From assembly GCF_900111245.1 (NCBI RefSeq), contig NZ_FOGO01000019.1, positions 103,253 through 167,252 of the forward strand: a DNA stretch of 64,000 nt, in the 5' to 3' direction. The notes under the pieces were generated by a model. That model ran no database searches. It saw nothing but the letters and a program-made list of their open reading frames with translations, and had not been told where the DNA came from. Source of the DNA: Streptomyces qinglanensis. Its GTDB lineage: Bacteria > Actinomycetota > Actinomycetes > Streptomycetales > Streptomycetaceae. This document shows, in pieces, positions 46,137-59,709 of this stretch; position 1 is the first letter of the stretch, and each line of letters opens with the position of its first letter. A program made the position numbers and the translations under genes.

Positions 46137-46958
46137 TCAGGACCGCTCACCTCCGGTGTCTTCTTCGCTGCCGGCATTCTGCGCCTTCCCCGGGTTCCCG
46201 GAGCTACCCGCGTCCTCCGCGTCGGCACCCGCTGCGCTCTCACCGTGCGCAGCGTCCTCGCCGTCCTCCGGCCCGCTCCCGGCCGGGGGCGATGCGCTTG
46301 CCGCCGGGGACGACGCACTCCCGTCCGCCTCCGCGGCCAGTCCGGCCCGGCGCAGCACGACGGCCTGGCGTACGTAGTCGAGACCGGTGACGACGGTGAG
46401 GACGACGGCCACCCCCATCACCCACCAGCGCGCGGTGGCCAGCGGACCGGTCAGCGCCAGCACGTACATGCCGACGGCGACGCCCTGGGCGAGCGTCTTC
46501 ATCTTGCCGCCGCGGCTGGCCGGGATGACCCCGTGCCTGATCACCCAGAAGCGCATCAGGGTGATGCCCAGCTCGCGGAAGAGGATCACGCCGGTGACCC
46601 ACCACGGCAGGTCCGAAAGGGCGGAGAGGCAGATCAGCGCCGCTCCCATGATCGCCTTGTCCGCTATGGGATCGGCGATCTTCCCGAAGTCGGTGACGAG
46701 GTTGTAGCGGCGCGCCAGCTCCCCGTCGAACAGGTCGGTGATCATGGCGATGGTGAACGCGGCCCAGGCGAACGAGCGCCAGGCCGGGTCGTGACCGCCG
46801 TTCGCGACCATGAGCAGCACGAACCCGGGCACCAGCAGGAGCCGCACCATGGTCAGGATGTTCGCGATGTTCCACAGGCTCACAGGGCGTACCGTGCTCG
46901 CCGCCGCCGGTTTGGGTACGGTGCCACGCCGGGCCGCGGAGGCCGGGACTCCGGTCAT
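46137..46958 (-). CDS. pgsA: CDP-diacylglycerol-glycerol-3-phosphate phosphatidyltransferase
   Basis: A 273-residue integral membrane enzyme making phosphatidylglycerophosphate, the first committed step to PG and cardiolipin. The CDP-alcohol phosphotransferase motif is DLFDGELARRYNLVTDFGKI with ADPIADK, containing the expected aspartates. Four to six membrane segments are visible. The last ~65 residues are acidic, low-complexity and cytosolic. Its start overlaps the rimO stop by four bases (ATGA). Confidence 0.92.
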   Translation of the reverse strand: MTGVPASAARRGTVPKPAAASTVRPVSLWNIANILTMVRLLLVPGFVLLMVANGGHDPAWRSFAWAAFTIAMITDLFDGELARRYNLVTDFGKIADPIADKAIMGAALICLSALSDLPWWVTGVILFRELGITLMRFWVIRHGVIPASRGGKMKTLAQGVAVGMYVLALTGPLATARWWVMGVAVVLTVVTGLDYVRQAVVLRRAGLAAEADGSASSPAASASPPAGSGPEDGEDAAHGESAAGADAEDAGSSGNPGKAQNAGSEEDTGGERS

Positions 46959-48574
46959 CTGCCGGCCTCCTCCCCGACGGGGAGCAGGCCGGCGCCCGCC
47001 GGGCGGGCGGCCGGGGCGGTGCCGTGCCCCGCGGGGGCGGCCGTGAGGGGCTCCGCGACCAGGTCCACGCCCTCGGCCGCGACGACCCGCGCCTCGACCA
47101 TCCGGCCCACCGGCACCCGGTCCGCCGCCGGGACCGGGCCGGACGCGTCCGGCCGCACCAGACGTACCTGGCCGTCGGTCTCCGGCGCCTGGTGCGCACC
47201 GCGCCCGAGCGGCCCGTCCTCCTCGTCGTGGGTCTCGACCAGCACCTGGACGGTCTCCCCCACCCGCTCCTCGGCACGCTGGGCGGTCAGCTCCTCGGCG
47301 AGCCTGGACATGCGTGCGAGCCGCTCGGCGACCTCGTCCGGATCCACCTTGTCCGCGTACCCGGCAGCCTCGGTGCCGTCCTCGTCCGAGTACCCGAACA
47401 CCCCGATCGCGTCGAGACGCGCTTCGGTCAGGAAGCGCTCAAGCTCCGCCACGTCCTGCTCACTCTCGCCGGGGAAGCCGACGATGAAGTTCGACCGGGC
47501 ACCCGCCTGCGGAGCCCTCGTACGGATCTCCTCCAGCAGCCCGAGGAAGCGCTCGGTGTCGCCGAAGCGCCGCATCGCGCGCAGCACGCCCGGCGCCGAA
47601 TGCTGGAAGGACAGGTCGAAGTAGGGAGCGACCTTCTCGGTACCGGTGAGCACGTCGATCAGTCCGGGCCGCATCTCGGCCGGCTGGAGGTAGCTCACCC
47701 GCACCCGTTCGATGCCCTCGACGGCGGCCAGCTCCAGCAGCAGCGTCTCCAGCAGCCTGATGTCCCCCAGGTCCTTCCCGTAGGAAGTGTTGTTCTCGGA
47801 GACCAGCATGATCTCCCGGACACCCTGCTCGGCGAGCCATCTGGTCTCCGTGAGCACGTCCGCCGGGCGGCGCGAGATGAACGAGCCGCGGAAGGACGGA
47901 ATGGCGCAGAAGGAGCACCGGCGGTCGCAGCCGGAGGCGAGTTTGACGGAGGCGACGGGGCTGCTGCCCAGCCGCCGCCGCAGCGGCGCGCGCGGCCCCG
48001 AGGCCGGCGCGACGCCCTCGGGGAGGTCTGTGGGCGCGGACTCGGCAGCCTCGGCGGCGCTCTGCTCCGCGGTCGCTCCGGCGGCTCCCGCGGCCCCGTG
48101 CCCGGGCAGTGCGACTGCGGCACCCTGGCGCTCGGCCGGGCTCACGGGCAGCAGCTTGCGCCGGTCGCGCGGGACGTGCGGCGCGTGCACTCCGCCGCCC
48201 AGGATGGTGCGGAGCCGGTCGGAGATGTCTGTGTAGTCGTCGAATCCGAGGACCCCGTCCGCCTCGGGCAGCGCCTCGGCCAGCTCCTTGCCGTACCGCT
48301 CGGCCATGCAGCCCACGGCCACCACGGCCTGGGTTCTGCCCTCGCCCTCCCTGGCTGCGTTCTTGAGGTCGTTGGCCTCCAGCAGCGCGTCTACGGAGTC
48401 CTTCTTGGCGGCCTCGACGAAACCGCAGGTGTTGACGACGGCGACATCGGCGGCGGCGGCATCCTCGACGAGATCCCAGCCATCCGCCGCCAGGCGGCCT
48501 GCGAGCTCTTCCGAGTCCACCTCGTTACGGGCGCAGCCGAGAGTGACAAGGGCGACGGTACGGCGTTCGGGCAT
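46955..48574 (-). CDS. rimO: Ribosomal protein S12 methylthiotransferase RimO
   Basis: A 539-residue radical-SAM enzyme that methylthiolates Asp of ribosomal protein S12. The N-terminal cluster cysteines are in VTLGCARNEVDSEE, VVNTCGFVEAAK and VAVGCMAERYG. The radical-SAM motif is CDRRCSFC. A TRAM domain lies near the end. Two low-complexity stretches stand out: about 60 residues of Ala/Gly/Pro between the N-terminal and SAM domains (~145-205), and an Ala/Pro-rich C-terminus. It overlaps pgsA by four bases and heads the rimO-pgsA-cinA operon. Confidence 0.94.
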   Translation of the reverse strand: MPERRTVALVTLGCARNEVDSEELAGRLAADGWDLVEDAAAADVAVVNTCGFVEAAKKDSVDALLEANDLKNAAREGEGRTQAVVAVGCMAERYGKELAEALPEADGVLGFDDYTDISDRLRTILGGGVHAPHVPRDRRKLLPVSPAERQGAAVALPGHGAAGAAGATAEQSAAEAAESAPTDLPEGVAPASGPRAPLRRRLGSSPVASVKLASGCDRRCSFCAIPSFRGSFISRRPADVLTETRWLAEQGVREIMLVSENNTSYGKDLGDIRLLETLLLELAAVEGIERVRVSYLQPAEMRPGLIDVLTGTEKVAPYFDLSFQHSAPGVLRAMRRFGDTERFLGLLEEIRTRAPQAGARSNFIVGFPGESEQDVAELERFLTEARLDAIGVFGYSDEDGTEAAGYADKVDPDEVAERLARMSRLAEELTAQRAEERVGETVQVLVETHDEEDGPLGRGAHQAPETDGQVRLVRPDASGPVPAADRVPVGRMVEARVVAAEGVDLVAEPLTAAPAGHGTAPAARPAGAGLLPVGEEAGR

Positions 48575-48700
48575 GGGCTCAGCCTACTTTGTCCCTCCGG
48601 CACCATCCGCCGCCAGGTTGCGACCGCGCAGCTCACCGGTACGGGCGCAGCGCCCCACCCGGCGGCGGGCCCGCGCCGGGCCCCGCTGCACGAGCGCTGG

Positions 48701-49495
48701 TCAGCCCGCTTCGGGGTCGCCCCGGGTGTAGCTGAGCCGCTGCACCTGGCCGACCTCGCCCGCGTGCTCCACCTGCTTGCCGTTGACGTACAGCTTCACG
48801 CCTCCGGCGTTGCCCAGCACGAGGTCGAGCCGCTTGTCGTCGGTGAGGGTCTTGGACTGCCCCTCCTTGAGCACGCCTTCGTGGATCAGTCGCCCGTTGT
48901 GGTCCTTCGCGGAGACCCAGCTGTTCCCCTTCTCCGCGGTCATCCGGACGGTGACCTTGTCGGCGGGCGCCCCGGCGATGGCACTCTCGGACGGCTTGGG
49001 GTCGCTCTTCCTGGAGGGCGAGGGGTCCGCGGAGGGCTTCCCCGACGGTGCCTCCTCCGCGGCCTGCTTGCCGGAGTCCTCGCCACCGCCGCCGCCGACG
49101 AGAGTGAAACCGACGAAACCGACCACCGCGACGATGGCGGCGACCATCGCGGCCGTCCAGTTCGGCCTGCGGGGCTCCGGACGGATGCGCTCCGCCTCGA
49201 ACAGGGTCGCGGGCGGCGTGGGCTCGGGACGGCCGCCGTGTTCCTCGTCGTACTGCGCGACCAGGGCGTCGCCGTCGAGGCCGACCGCGCGTGCCAGGGT
49301 ACGGAGGTGACCGCGCGCGTACACGTCTCCGCCGCACCGGGAGTAGTCGTCCTGTTCGATCGCCTGCACGATCGGGACACGCACCCGGGTGGCGGTACTG
49401 ACCTCTTCCACGGTCAGCCGTGCGTCGATGCGGGCCTGCTGGAGGGCTCGACCGACCGGGGGCCGGTCCTCTTCGGGGGAGTTGCCGATGGACAC
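48701..49495 (-). CDS. rodZ: RodZ-like protein: N-terminal helix-turn-helix, membrane helix, C-terminal DUF4115
   Basis: A 264-residue protein. The N-terminal HTH_25 domain is GRALQQARIDARLTVEEVST with VRVPIVQAIEQDDYSRCGGD. A membrane helix follows (AAMVAAIVAVVGFVGFTLVG, ~115-135). After a Ser/Pro linker the DUF4115 domain is recognised from VRMTAEKGNSWVSAKDHNGR and LYVNGKQVEH. RodZ links the MreB cytoskeleton to wall synthesis in rods; in Streptomyces it is associated with sporulation wall synthesis. I use GTG 49495 with GAAAGGCG upstream; the frame is open to 49579. It lies downstream of ftsK on the same strand, separated by 359 bp. Confidence 0.83.
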   Translation of the reverse strand: MSIGNSPEEDRPPVGRALQQARIDARLTVEEVSTATRVRVPIVQAIEQDDYSRCGGDVYARGHLRTLARAVGLDGDALVAQYDEEHGGRPEPTPPATLFEAERIRPEPRRPNWTAAMVAAIVAVVGFVGFTLVGGGGGEDSGKQAAEEAPSGKPSADPSPSRKSDPKPSESAIAGAPADKVTVRMTAEKGNSWVSAKDHNGRLIHEGVLKEGQSKTLTDDKRLDLVLGNAGGVKLYVNGKQVEHAGEVGQVQRLSYTRGDPEAG

Positions 49496-49854
49496 GGGGG
49501 CGCCTTTCGAGCGTGTAGCCACCTGCTGGAGGTTCAGTCTAGGGGCGGAGCAAAAGGGTGGGGCAAGCGGGCGGAGCAAGTTTGTACGCCATATGTATGG
49601 CGTACGAATGACCGAGCTGCGCCGAGGGGCGCCCGCGCGGAACCGAGTACGCCGACGTCTCTGCCGTCCCTTCCCTCAACTTGACGTGCAGACCACGGAA
49701 ACGGTTGCCTCGACCGCCCTTTCGAGTGAGCTGTACCCCCGTGCAGCCGGTGTGCGGCGCCCCGGAGGCGCCCTGGAAGCCGTCCGACGGCGGGCAGCGG
49801 ACCGCCCCGCCCCGGCGAGCGTGCCGAGCGCGGCACGGGGCCTGCGCACGGGGA
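49496..49854. other. Intergenic region ftsK / rodZ-like
   Basis: 359 bp between the ftsK stop and the rodZ start, both minus strand. It holds the 22-bp palindrome at 49584-49605 in the likely rodZ promoter zone. Nothing else supportable is seen; no clear terminator follows ftsK. Confidence 0.55.
49584..49605. promoter_or_regulatory. Perfect 22-bp palindrome, candidate operator
   Basis: gtacgccata-tg-tatggcgtac: ten-base arms around a two-base centre, with an A+T-rich core in otherwise ~75 percent GC DNA. It lies 88-110 bases upstream of the rodZ-like start. The form suits a dimeric regulator (TetR/GntR type), but I cannot assign one. Confidence 0.65.
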
Positions 49855-52632
49855 CTACTGCCCGCCGCCTCTGACGACCGTGAGCACCTCGTCCAGCTCA
49901 TCGGGCTTGACCAGCACGTCCCGCGCTTTGGAGCCCTCGCTGGGCCCCACCACGCCGCGCGACTCCATCAGGTCCATCAGCCGCCCCGCCTTGGCGAAGC
50001 CGACCCGCAGCTTGCGCTGGAGCATCGAGGTCGACCCGAACTGGGTGGAGACCACCAGCTCCGCCGCCTGGCAGAGCAGATCCATGTCGTCGCCGATCTC
50101 CTCGTCGATCTCCTTCTTCTTGCCCTGCGCCCCGGTCACGTCCTCCCGGAAGACGGGCGTCATCTGCGCCTTGCAGTGCTCGACGACCGCCTGGACCTCC
50201 TGCTCATTGACGTAGGCGCCCTGCATCCGGGTCGGTTTGCCCGCACCCATCGGCAGGAACAGCCCGTCGCCCTTGCCGATGAGCTTCTCGGCACCGCCCT
50301 GGTCGAGGATGACGCGGCTGTCGGCCAGGGAGGAGGTGGAGAAGCCGAGCCGGGAGGGGACGTTCGCCTTGATGAGGCCGGTGACGACGTCCACCGACGG
50401 CCGCTGGGTCGCCAGCACCAGATGGATGCCGGCGGCCCGCGCGAGCTGGGTGATCCGCACGATCGCGTCCTCCACGTCGCGCGGTGCCACCATCATCAGG
50501 TCGGCCAGCTCGTCCACGATCACCAGCAGATAGGGGTACGGCGTCAGCTCCCGCTCGCTGCCCTCGGGAGCGGACACCCGTCCGGCCCGTACCGCCTCGT
50601 TGAAGTCGTCGATGTGCCGGAACCCGAACGCCGCCAGGTCGTCGTAGCGCAGATCCATCTCGCGCACGACCCACTGGAGGGCTTCGGCGGCCTTCTTGGG
50701 GTTGGTGATGATCGGGGTGATCAGGTGGGGGATGCCCTCGTAGGCGGTCAGCTCGACGCGCTTGGGGTCGACGAGCACCATCCGCACCTCCTCCGGCGTG
50801 GCACGCGCCATGACCGAGGTGATGAGGCAGTTGATGCAGGAGGACTTGCCGGAGCCGGTGGCGCCCGCGACGAGGATGTGCGGCATCTTCGCGAGGTTGG
50901 CCGAGACGTAGCCGCCCTCGACGTCCTTGCCGAGACCCACCAGCAGCGGATGCTCCTCGCCCGAGGCGTCTGCGGAACGCAGCACGTCACCGAGATTGAC
51001 CATCTCCCGGTCGCTGTTGGGGATCTCGATGCCCACCGCGGACTTGCCGGGAATCGGATTGATGATGCGGACGTCGGGGCTGGCCACGGCGTAGGCGATG
51101 TTCTTGGCCAGAGCCGTGATCTTCTCGACCTTCACCCCCGGCCCCAGCTCGACCTCGTAGCGGGTCACCGTCGGGCCGCGGGTGAAACCGGTGACGGCGG
51201 CGTTCACCTTGAACTCGGTGAAGACAGTGGTCAGCGACTGCACCACCTGGTCGTTGGCGGCACTGCGGGAACGCCCCGGACCGCCGCGTTCCAGCAGGTC
51301 CAGCGACGGCAGCGCGTAGGTGATGTCTCCGGAGAGCGTGAGCTGTTCGGCACGCGCGGGCAGGTCGGCGGGTTCCGACGGCGCCGCGGCCTTGGTCAGG
51401 TCGGGAACCGGGGTGCGCTCGGTGACCTCGTCCCCCTGCACAGCCTCGCCCTGGGCAGCGCCCCGGCCCCGTGCGCCCGGCACGGCCGACCCGGTCGCCT
51501 CGCCCTTGCGCTTCCCGCCGCGCGACTTGGCGACCGAGGTGGTCAGATCGGCGACCACCGGCGACGGCTGGACCCCGTTGACGACCGCCCCGTCCAGCGA
51601 GGCGGCAGCGGCGGCGGCCACATCCACCGCGTCCCGCGTCCGCTCGGTCTCCCCGGCACCCGCGGGGACCGCGCCGACCTCGCCGTCCGCGAACACCTCC
51701 CGGGGACCGGCCCGCCGGCGGCGGTCGAGAGCCTCCTTCTCGGCGAGCGCGGGAGCAATCCGGTCCTTGCGCATGCTGTGCGCACGGCGCCCGGTGGCCG
51801 GCTGCTCCTCGTCCGGCTCCAGGTCGTAGTCGTAGCCGGCCACCGGCTGGACGACGCCCAGCCTGACCCCGGCGGCCCGGAGCCGTTGCGGGATGGCGTT
51901 GACCGGGGTGGCCGTCACCACCAGCAGTCCGAAGACGGTGACGAGGACGAGCAGCGCCACCGCGAGCATGTCCCCCAACGTGAAGATCAGCGGCCGGGAG
52001 ACCCCCCACCCGACCAGGCCGCCCGCGTCCCGCAGCGCATCGTCGCCCGCGCCCCTGCCGGGTGCGCCGCAGCCGATGTGGACGAGCCCCAGCACTCCGA
52101 TCAGCAGGGCCGAAAGCCCGATCACGATCCGGCCGTTGGCCTCGGGCTTCTCCGGATGGCGGATCAGCCGCACCGCGATGACGGCCAGCAGTATCGGCAC
52201 CAGCAGATCCAGCCTGCCGAACGCCCCGGTCACCAGCATCTCCACCAGATCCCCGACCGGCCCCTGGAGGTTGGACCAGGTACCGGCCGCGACGATCAGT
52301 GCCAGGCCGATCAGCAGCAGCGCGAGCCCGTCCTTGCGATGCGCCGGATCCAGCGCCTTCCCGCTGCGCCCTATGCCCCGCAGGAGCGCGCCCACAGCGT
52401 GCGCCAGGCCGAGCCAGCACGCCTTGAGCACCTTGAGGACACCGCTGGTCGGGGACGGCGCTGCCGTGCCCTTGCCGCCCTTGGCCGCGGGCTTCTTGGC
52501 GGGCGCCTTCCTGGCTGCTGCCTTCTTGGGCGGCGCCTTCTTCGCCGGGGCCGCCTTCGCGGACTTCGGGGCAGCCTTCTTGGCGGGTGCTTTCTTGGCA
52601 GCCTTTCCTGTTCCCGACGCGCGTGAGGCCAT
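49855..52632 (-). CDS. ftsK: DNA translocase FtsK
   Basis: A 925-residue FtsK/SpoIIIE. The first ~55 residues are a Lys/Ala/Pro repeat (KKAPAKKAAPK, PAKKAPPKKAA). About four membrane segments follow (~60-220), then a variable linker (~225-400). The motor domain has Walker A AGATGSGKSSC and FGSTSMLQRKLRVGFAKAGR, which begins the DNA-reading gamma winged helix. It pumps chromosomes during sporulation septation. I start at ATG 52632 (MASRASGTGKAAKK); upstream in-frame sequence is not conserved-looking. Confidence 0.95.
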   Translation of the reverse strand: MASRASGTGKAAKKAPAKKAAPKSAKAAPAKKAPPKKAAARKAPAKKPAAKGGKGTAAPSPTSGVLKVLKACWLGLAHAVGALLRGIGRSGKALDPAHRKDGLALLLIGLALIVAAGTWSNLQGPVGDLVEMLVTGAFGRLDLLVPILLAVIAVRLIRHPEKPEANGRIVIGLSALLIGVLGLVHIGCGAPGRGAGDDALRDAGGLVGWGVSRPLIFTLGDMLAVALLVLVTVFGLLVVTATPVNAIPQRLRAAGVRLGVVQPVAGYDYDLEPDEEQPATGRRAHSMRKDRIAPALAEKEALDRRRRAGPREVFADGEVGAVPAGAGETERTRDAVDVAAAAAASLDGAVVNGVQPSPVVADLTTSVAKSRGGKRKGEATGSAVPGARGRGAAQGEAVQGDEVTERTPVPDLTKAAAPSEPADLPARAEQLTLSGDITYALPSLDLLERGGPGRSRSAANDQVVQSLTTVFTEFKVNAAVTGFTRGPTVTRYEVELGPGVKVEKITALAKNIAYAVASPDVRIINPIPGKSAVGIEIPNSDREMVNLGDVLRSADASGEEHPLLVGLGKDVEGGYVSANLAKMPHILVAGATGSGKSSCINCLITSVMARATPEEVRMVLVDPKRVELTAYEGIPHLITPIITNPKKAAEALQWVVREMDLRYDDLAAFGFRHIDDFNEAVRAGRVSAPEGSERELTPYPYLLVIVDELADLMMVAPRDVEDAIVRITQLARAAGIHLVLATQRPSVDVVTGLIKANVPSRLGFSTSSLADSRVILDQGGAEKLIGKGDGLFLPMGAGKPTRMQGAYVNEQEVQAVVEHCKAQMTPVFREDVTGAQGKKKEIDEEIGDDMDLLCQAAELVVSTQFGSTSMLQRKLRVGFAKAGRLMDLMESRGVVGPSEGSKARDVLVKPDELDEVLTVVRGGGQ

Positions 52633-52686
52633 GGGGGTGAGGTTACCTGGGTCGGGCACCCGAGGCACGGAGCCCGGCGCCGCCCG

Positions 52687-52705
52687 CGCCCCTCCGGGAG
52701 GGGCG
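52687..52705 (-). terminator. Possible terminator after osaB
   Basis: cgcccctcc and ggaggggcg face each other around a single G; a stable hairpin with a slightly larger loop is possible, 120 bp past the osaB stop. Confidence 0.5.
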
Positions 52706-52827
52706 GAGTCGTCCGGACTCGGCGTCACTTCCGCGCGCGGCAGCGGCCGATGGCGGTGACGGCGCAGCCCGCAGCAGACGTGGTGCGCCGGAGAACTTCT
52801 GCCGATGCGTTCCTGACGGCCACCCGG

Positions 52828-53523
52828 TCAGTTCTGCGAGGACACCTGCGCCGAGGGGTCCCCCTCCGTTCCCGGGCCCAGCGCGTCAAGTGCGCTGCGC
52901 AGCCCGGCGAGTTTGCGCTCCAGGTGCGCCGCGGTCGCGGCGGTCGCCCCGTCGGTCGCGCCGCCCAGTTGCTTGGTGAGCGCCTCGGCCTGCTCCTCGA
53001 CGGCCGCCAGTCGTGCCGACAGTTCGACCAGCAGGCCCTGCGCCTCGTCGCCGTCGCGCGCCGGGTCGGCGCTCCGCTCCCCGCCGCCGCTCTCCAGTTG
53101 GAGCCGGAGCAAGGACGCCTGCTCACGCAGCTGCACGTTCTTCATGTAGAGATCCACGAAGACCGAGACCTTCGCCCGCAGCACCCAGGGATCGAACGGC
53201 TTGGAGATGTAGTCGACCGCACCGGCCGCGTAACCGCGGAAGGTGTGGTGCGGGCCGTGGTTGATGGCCGTGAGGAAGATGATCGGAATGTCGCGGGTGC
53301 GCTCACGGCGCTTGATATGCGCTGCTGTCTCGAAACCGTCCATGCCCGGCATCTGGACATCCAGCAGAATGACCGCGAAGTCGTCGGTCAGCAGCGCCTT
53401 GAGCGCTTCCTCCCCTGACGATGCCCGCACCAGCGTCTGATCGAGCGCGGAGAGAATCGCCTCCAGCGCCAGCAGATTCTCCGGCCGGTCATCGACCAGG
53501 AGGATCTTGGCCTTCTGCACCAT
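52828..53523 (-). CDS. osaB: Response regulator OsaB
   Basis: A 231-residue regulator: a receiver domain (ILLVDDRPENLLALEAIL, Asp55 in VILLDVQMPGMDG, Thr in FLTA, Lys in ISKPFDP) and a C-terminal coiled-coil of ~90 residues (from NVQLREQASLLRLQLESGGG) without a DNA-binding domain. In S. coelicolor OsaB is needed for osmoadaptation and for aerial growth on high-osmolarity medium. The ATG at 53523 has GGAGGA nine bases upstream. It follows osaA after 248 bp. Confidence 0.88.
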   Translation of the reverse strand: MVQKAKILLVDDRPENLLALEAILSALDQTLVRASSGEEALKALLTDDFAVILLDVQMPGMDGFETAAHIKRRERTRDIPIIFLTAINHGPHHTFRGYAAGAVDYISKPFDPWVLRAKVSVFVDLYMKNVQLREQASLLRLQLESGGGERSADPARDGDEAQGLLVELSARLAAVEEQAEALTKQLGGATDGATAATAAHLERKLAGLRSALDALGPGTEGDPSAQVSSQN

Positions 53524-53771
53524 GGCCCGTCCTCCTCGCCCCGGCAGCCTCTCGGACGCCGCCCCTGGGAGCGGCATCCTGTCGCCGCCGCCCGTCCTTG
53601 TGCCGGTCATGGTAGCCGCACCCCGCGGTCCGCCACACCCTGTCACCGTGATGTCACTGTGCACGTAGCAGAAACGCCCCAGAGGACCAAAAGGTTCCCG
53701 GTTCACCGCGTTTCCACACGCGTTCGACCACACTGCGTCAACGCAAGCCCCTCATCGACACAGTGTCATAT

Positions 53772-59414
<5,643 letters not shown>

Positions 59415-59709
59415 TGCCCCTCCTGCGGGTCGACCTTCCTGCCCGGGCCCTGTACTCCGAGCCTTCCCAGTGTTTCACCCTGCCCGAACCAGGCGATAAC
59501 AGTTCGGCAGCATGGCATATCACGCTGCGTTCGCGGGCCCGGAGGGAAATCACCCGCATCCGGCGGCCACGCGTCATGGATACGTAAGTAACCTGGCACC
59601 CGGCTGTCCGTTCACCCCCATGCCGGCGGGGTGCGCTACCGGGTCCGACGGGTAGGGGCTTCGCAGGGGGCAGCGGTGTGAGTACGAAGGGCGACGGAGG
59701 GGCGCTGCG
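59415..59709. promoter_or_regulatory. Divergent promoter region osaA / osaC
   Basis: 295 bp without a gene. A+T-richer parts at 59495-59530 and 59575-59595 are likely promoter zones. GGGTAG at 59650-59655 resembles the -10 of SigB-type promoters (GGGTAY), reading toward osaC, but no good -35 is at the right distance. Confidence 0.45.
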
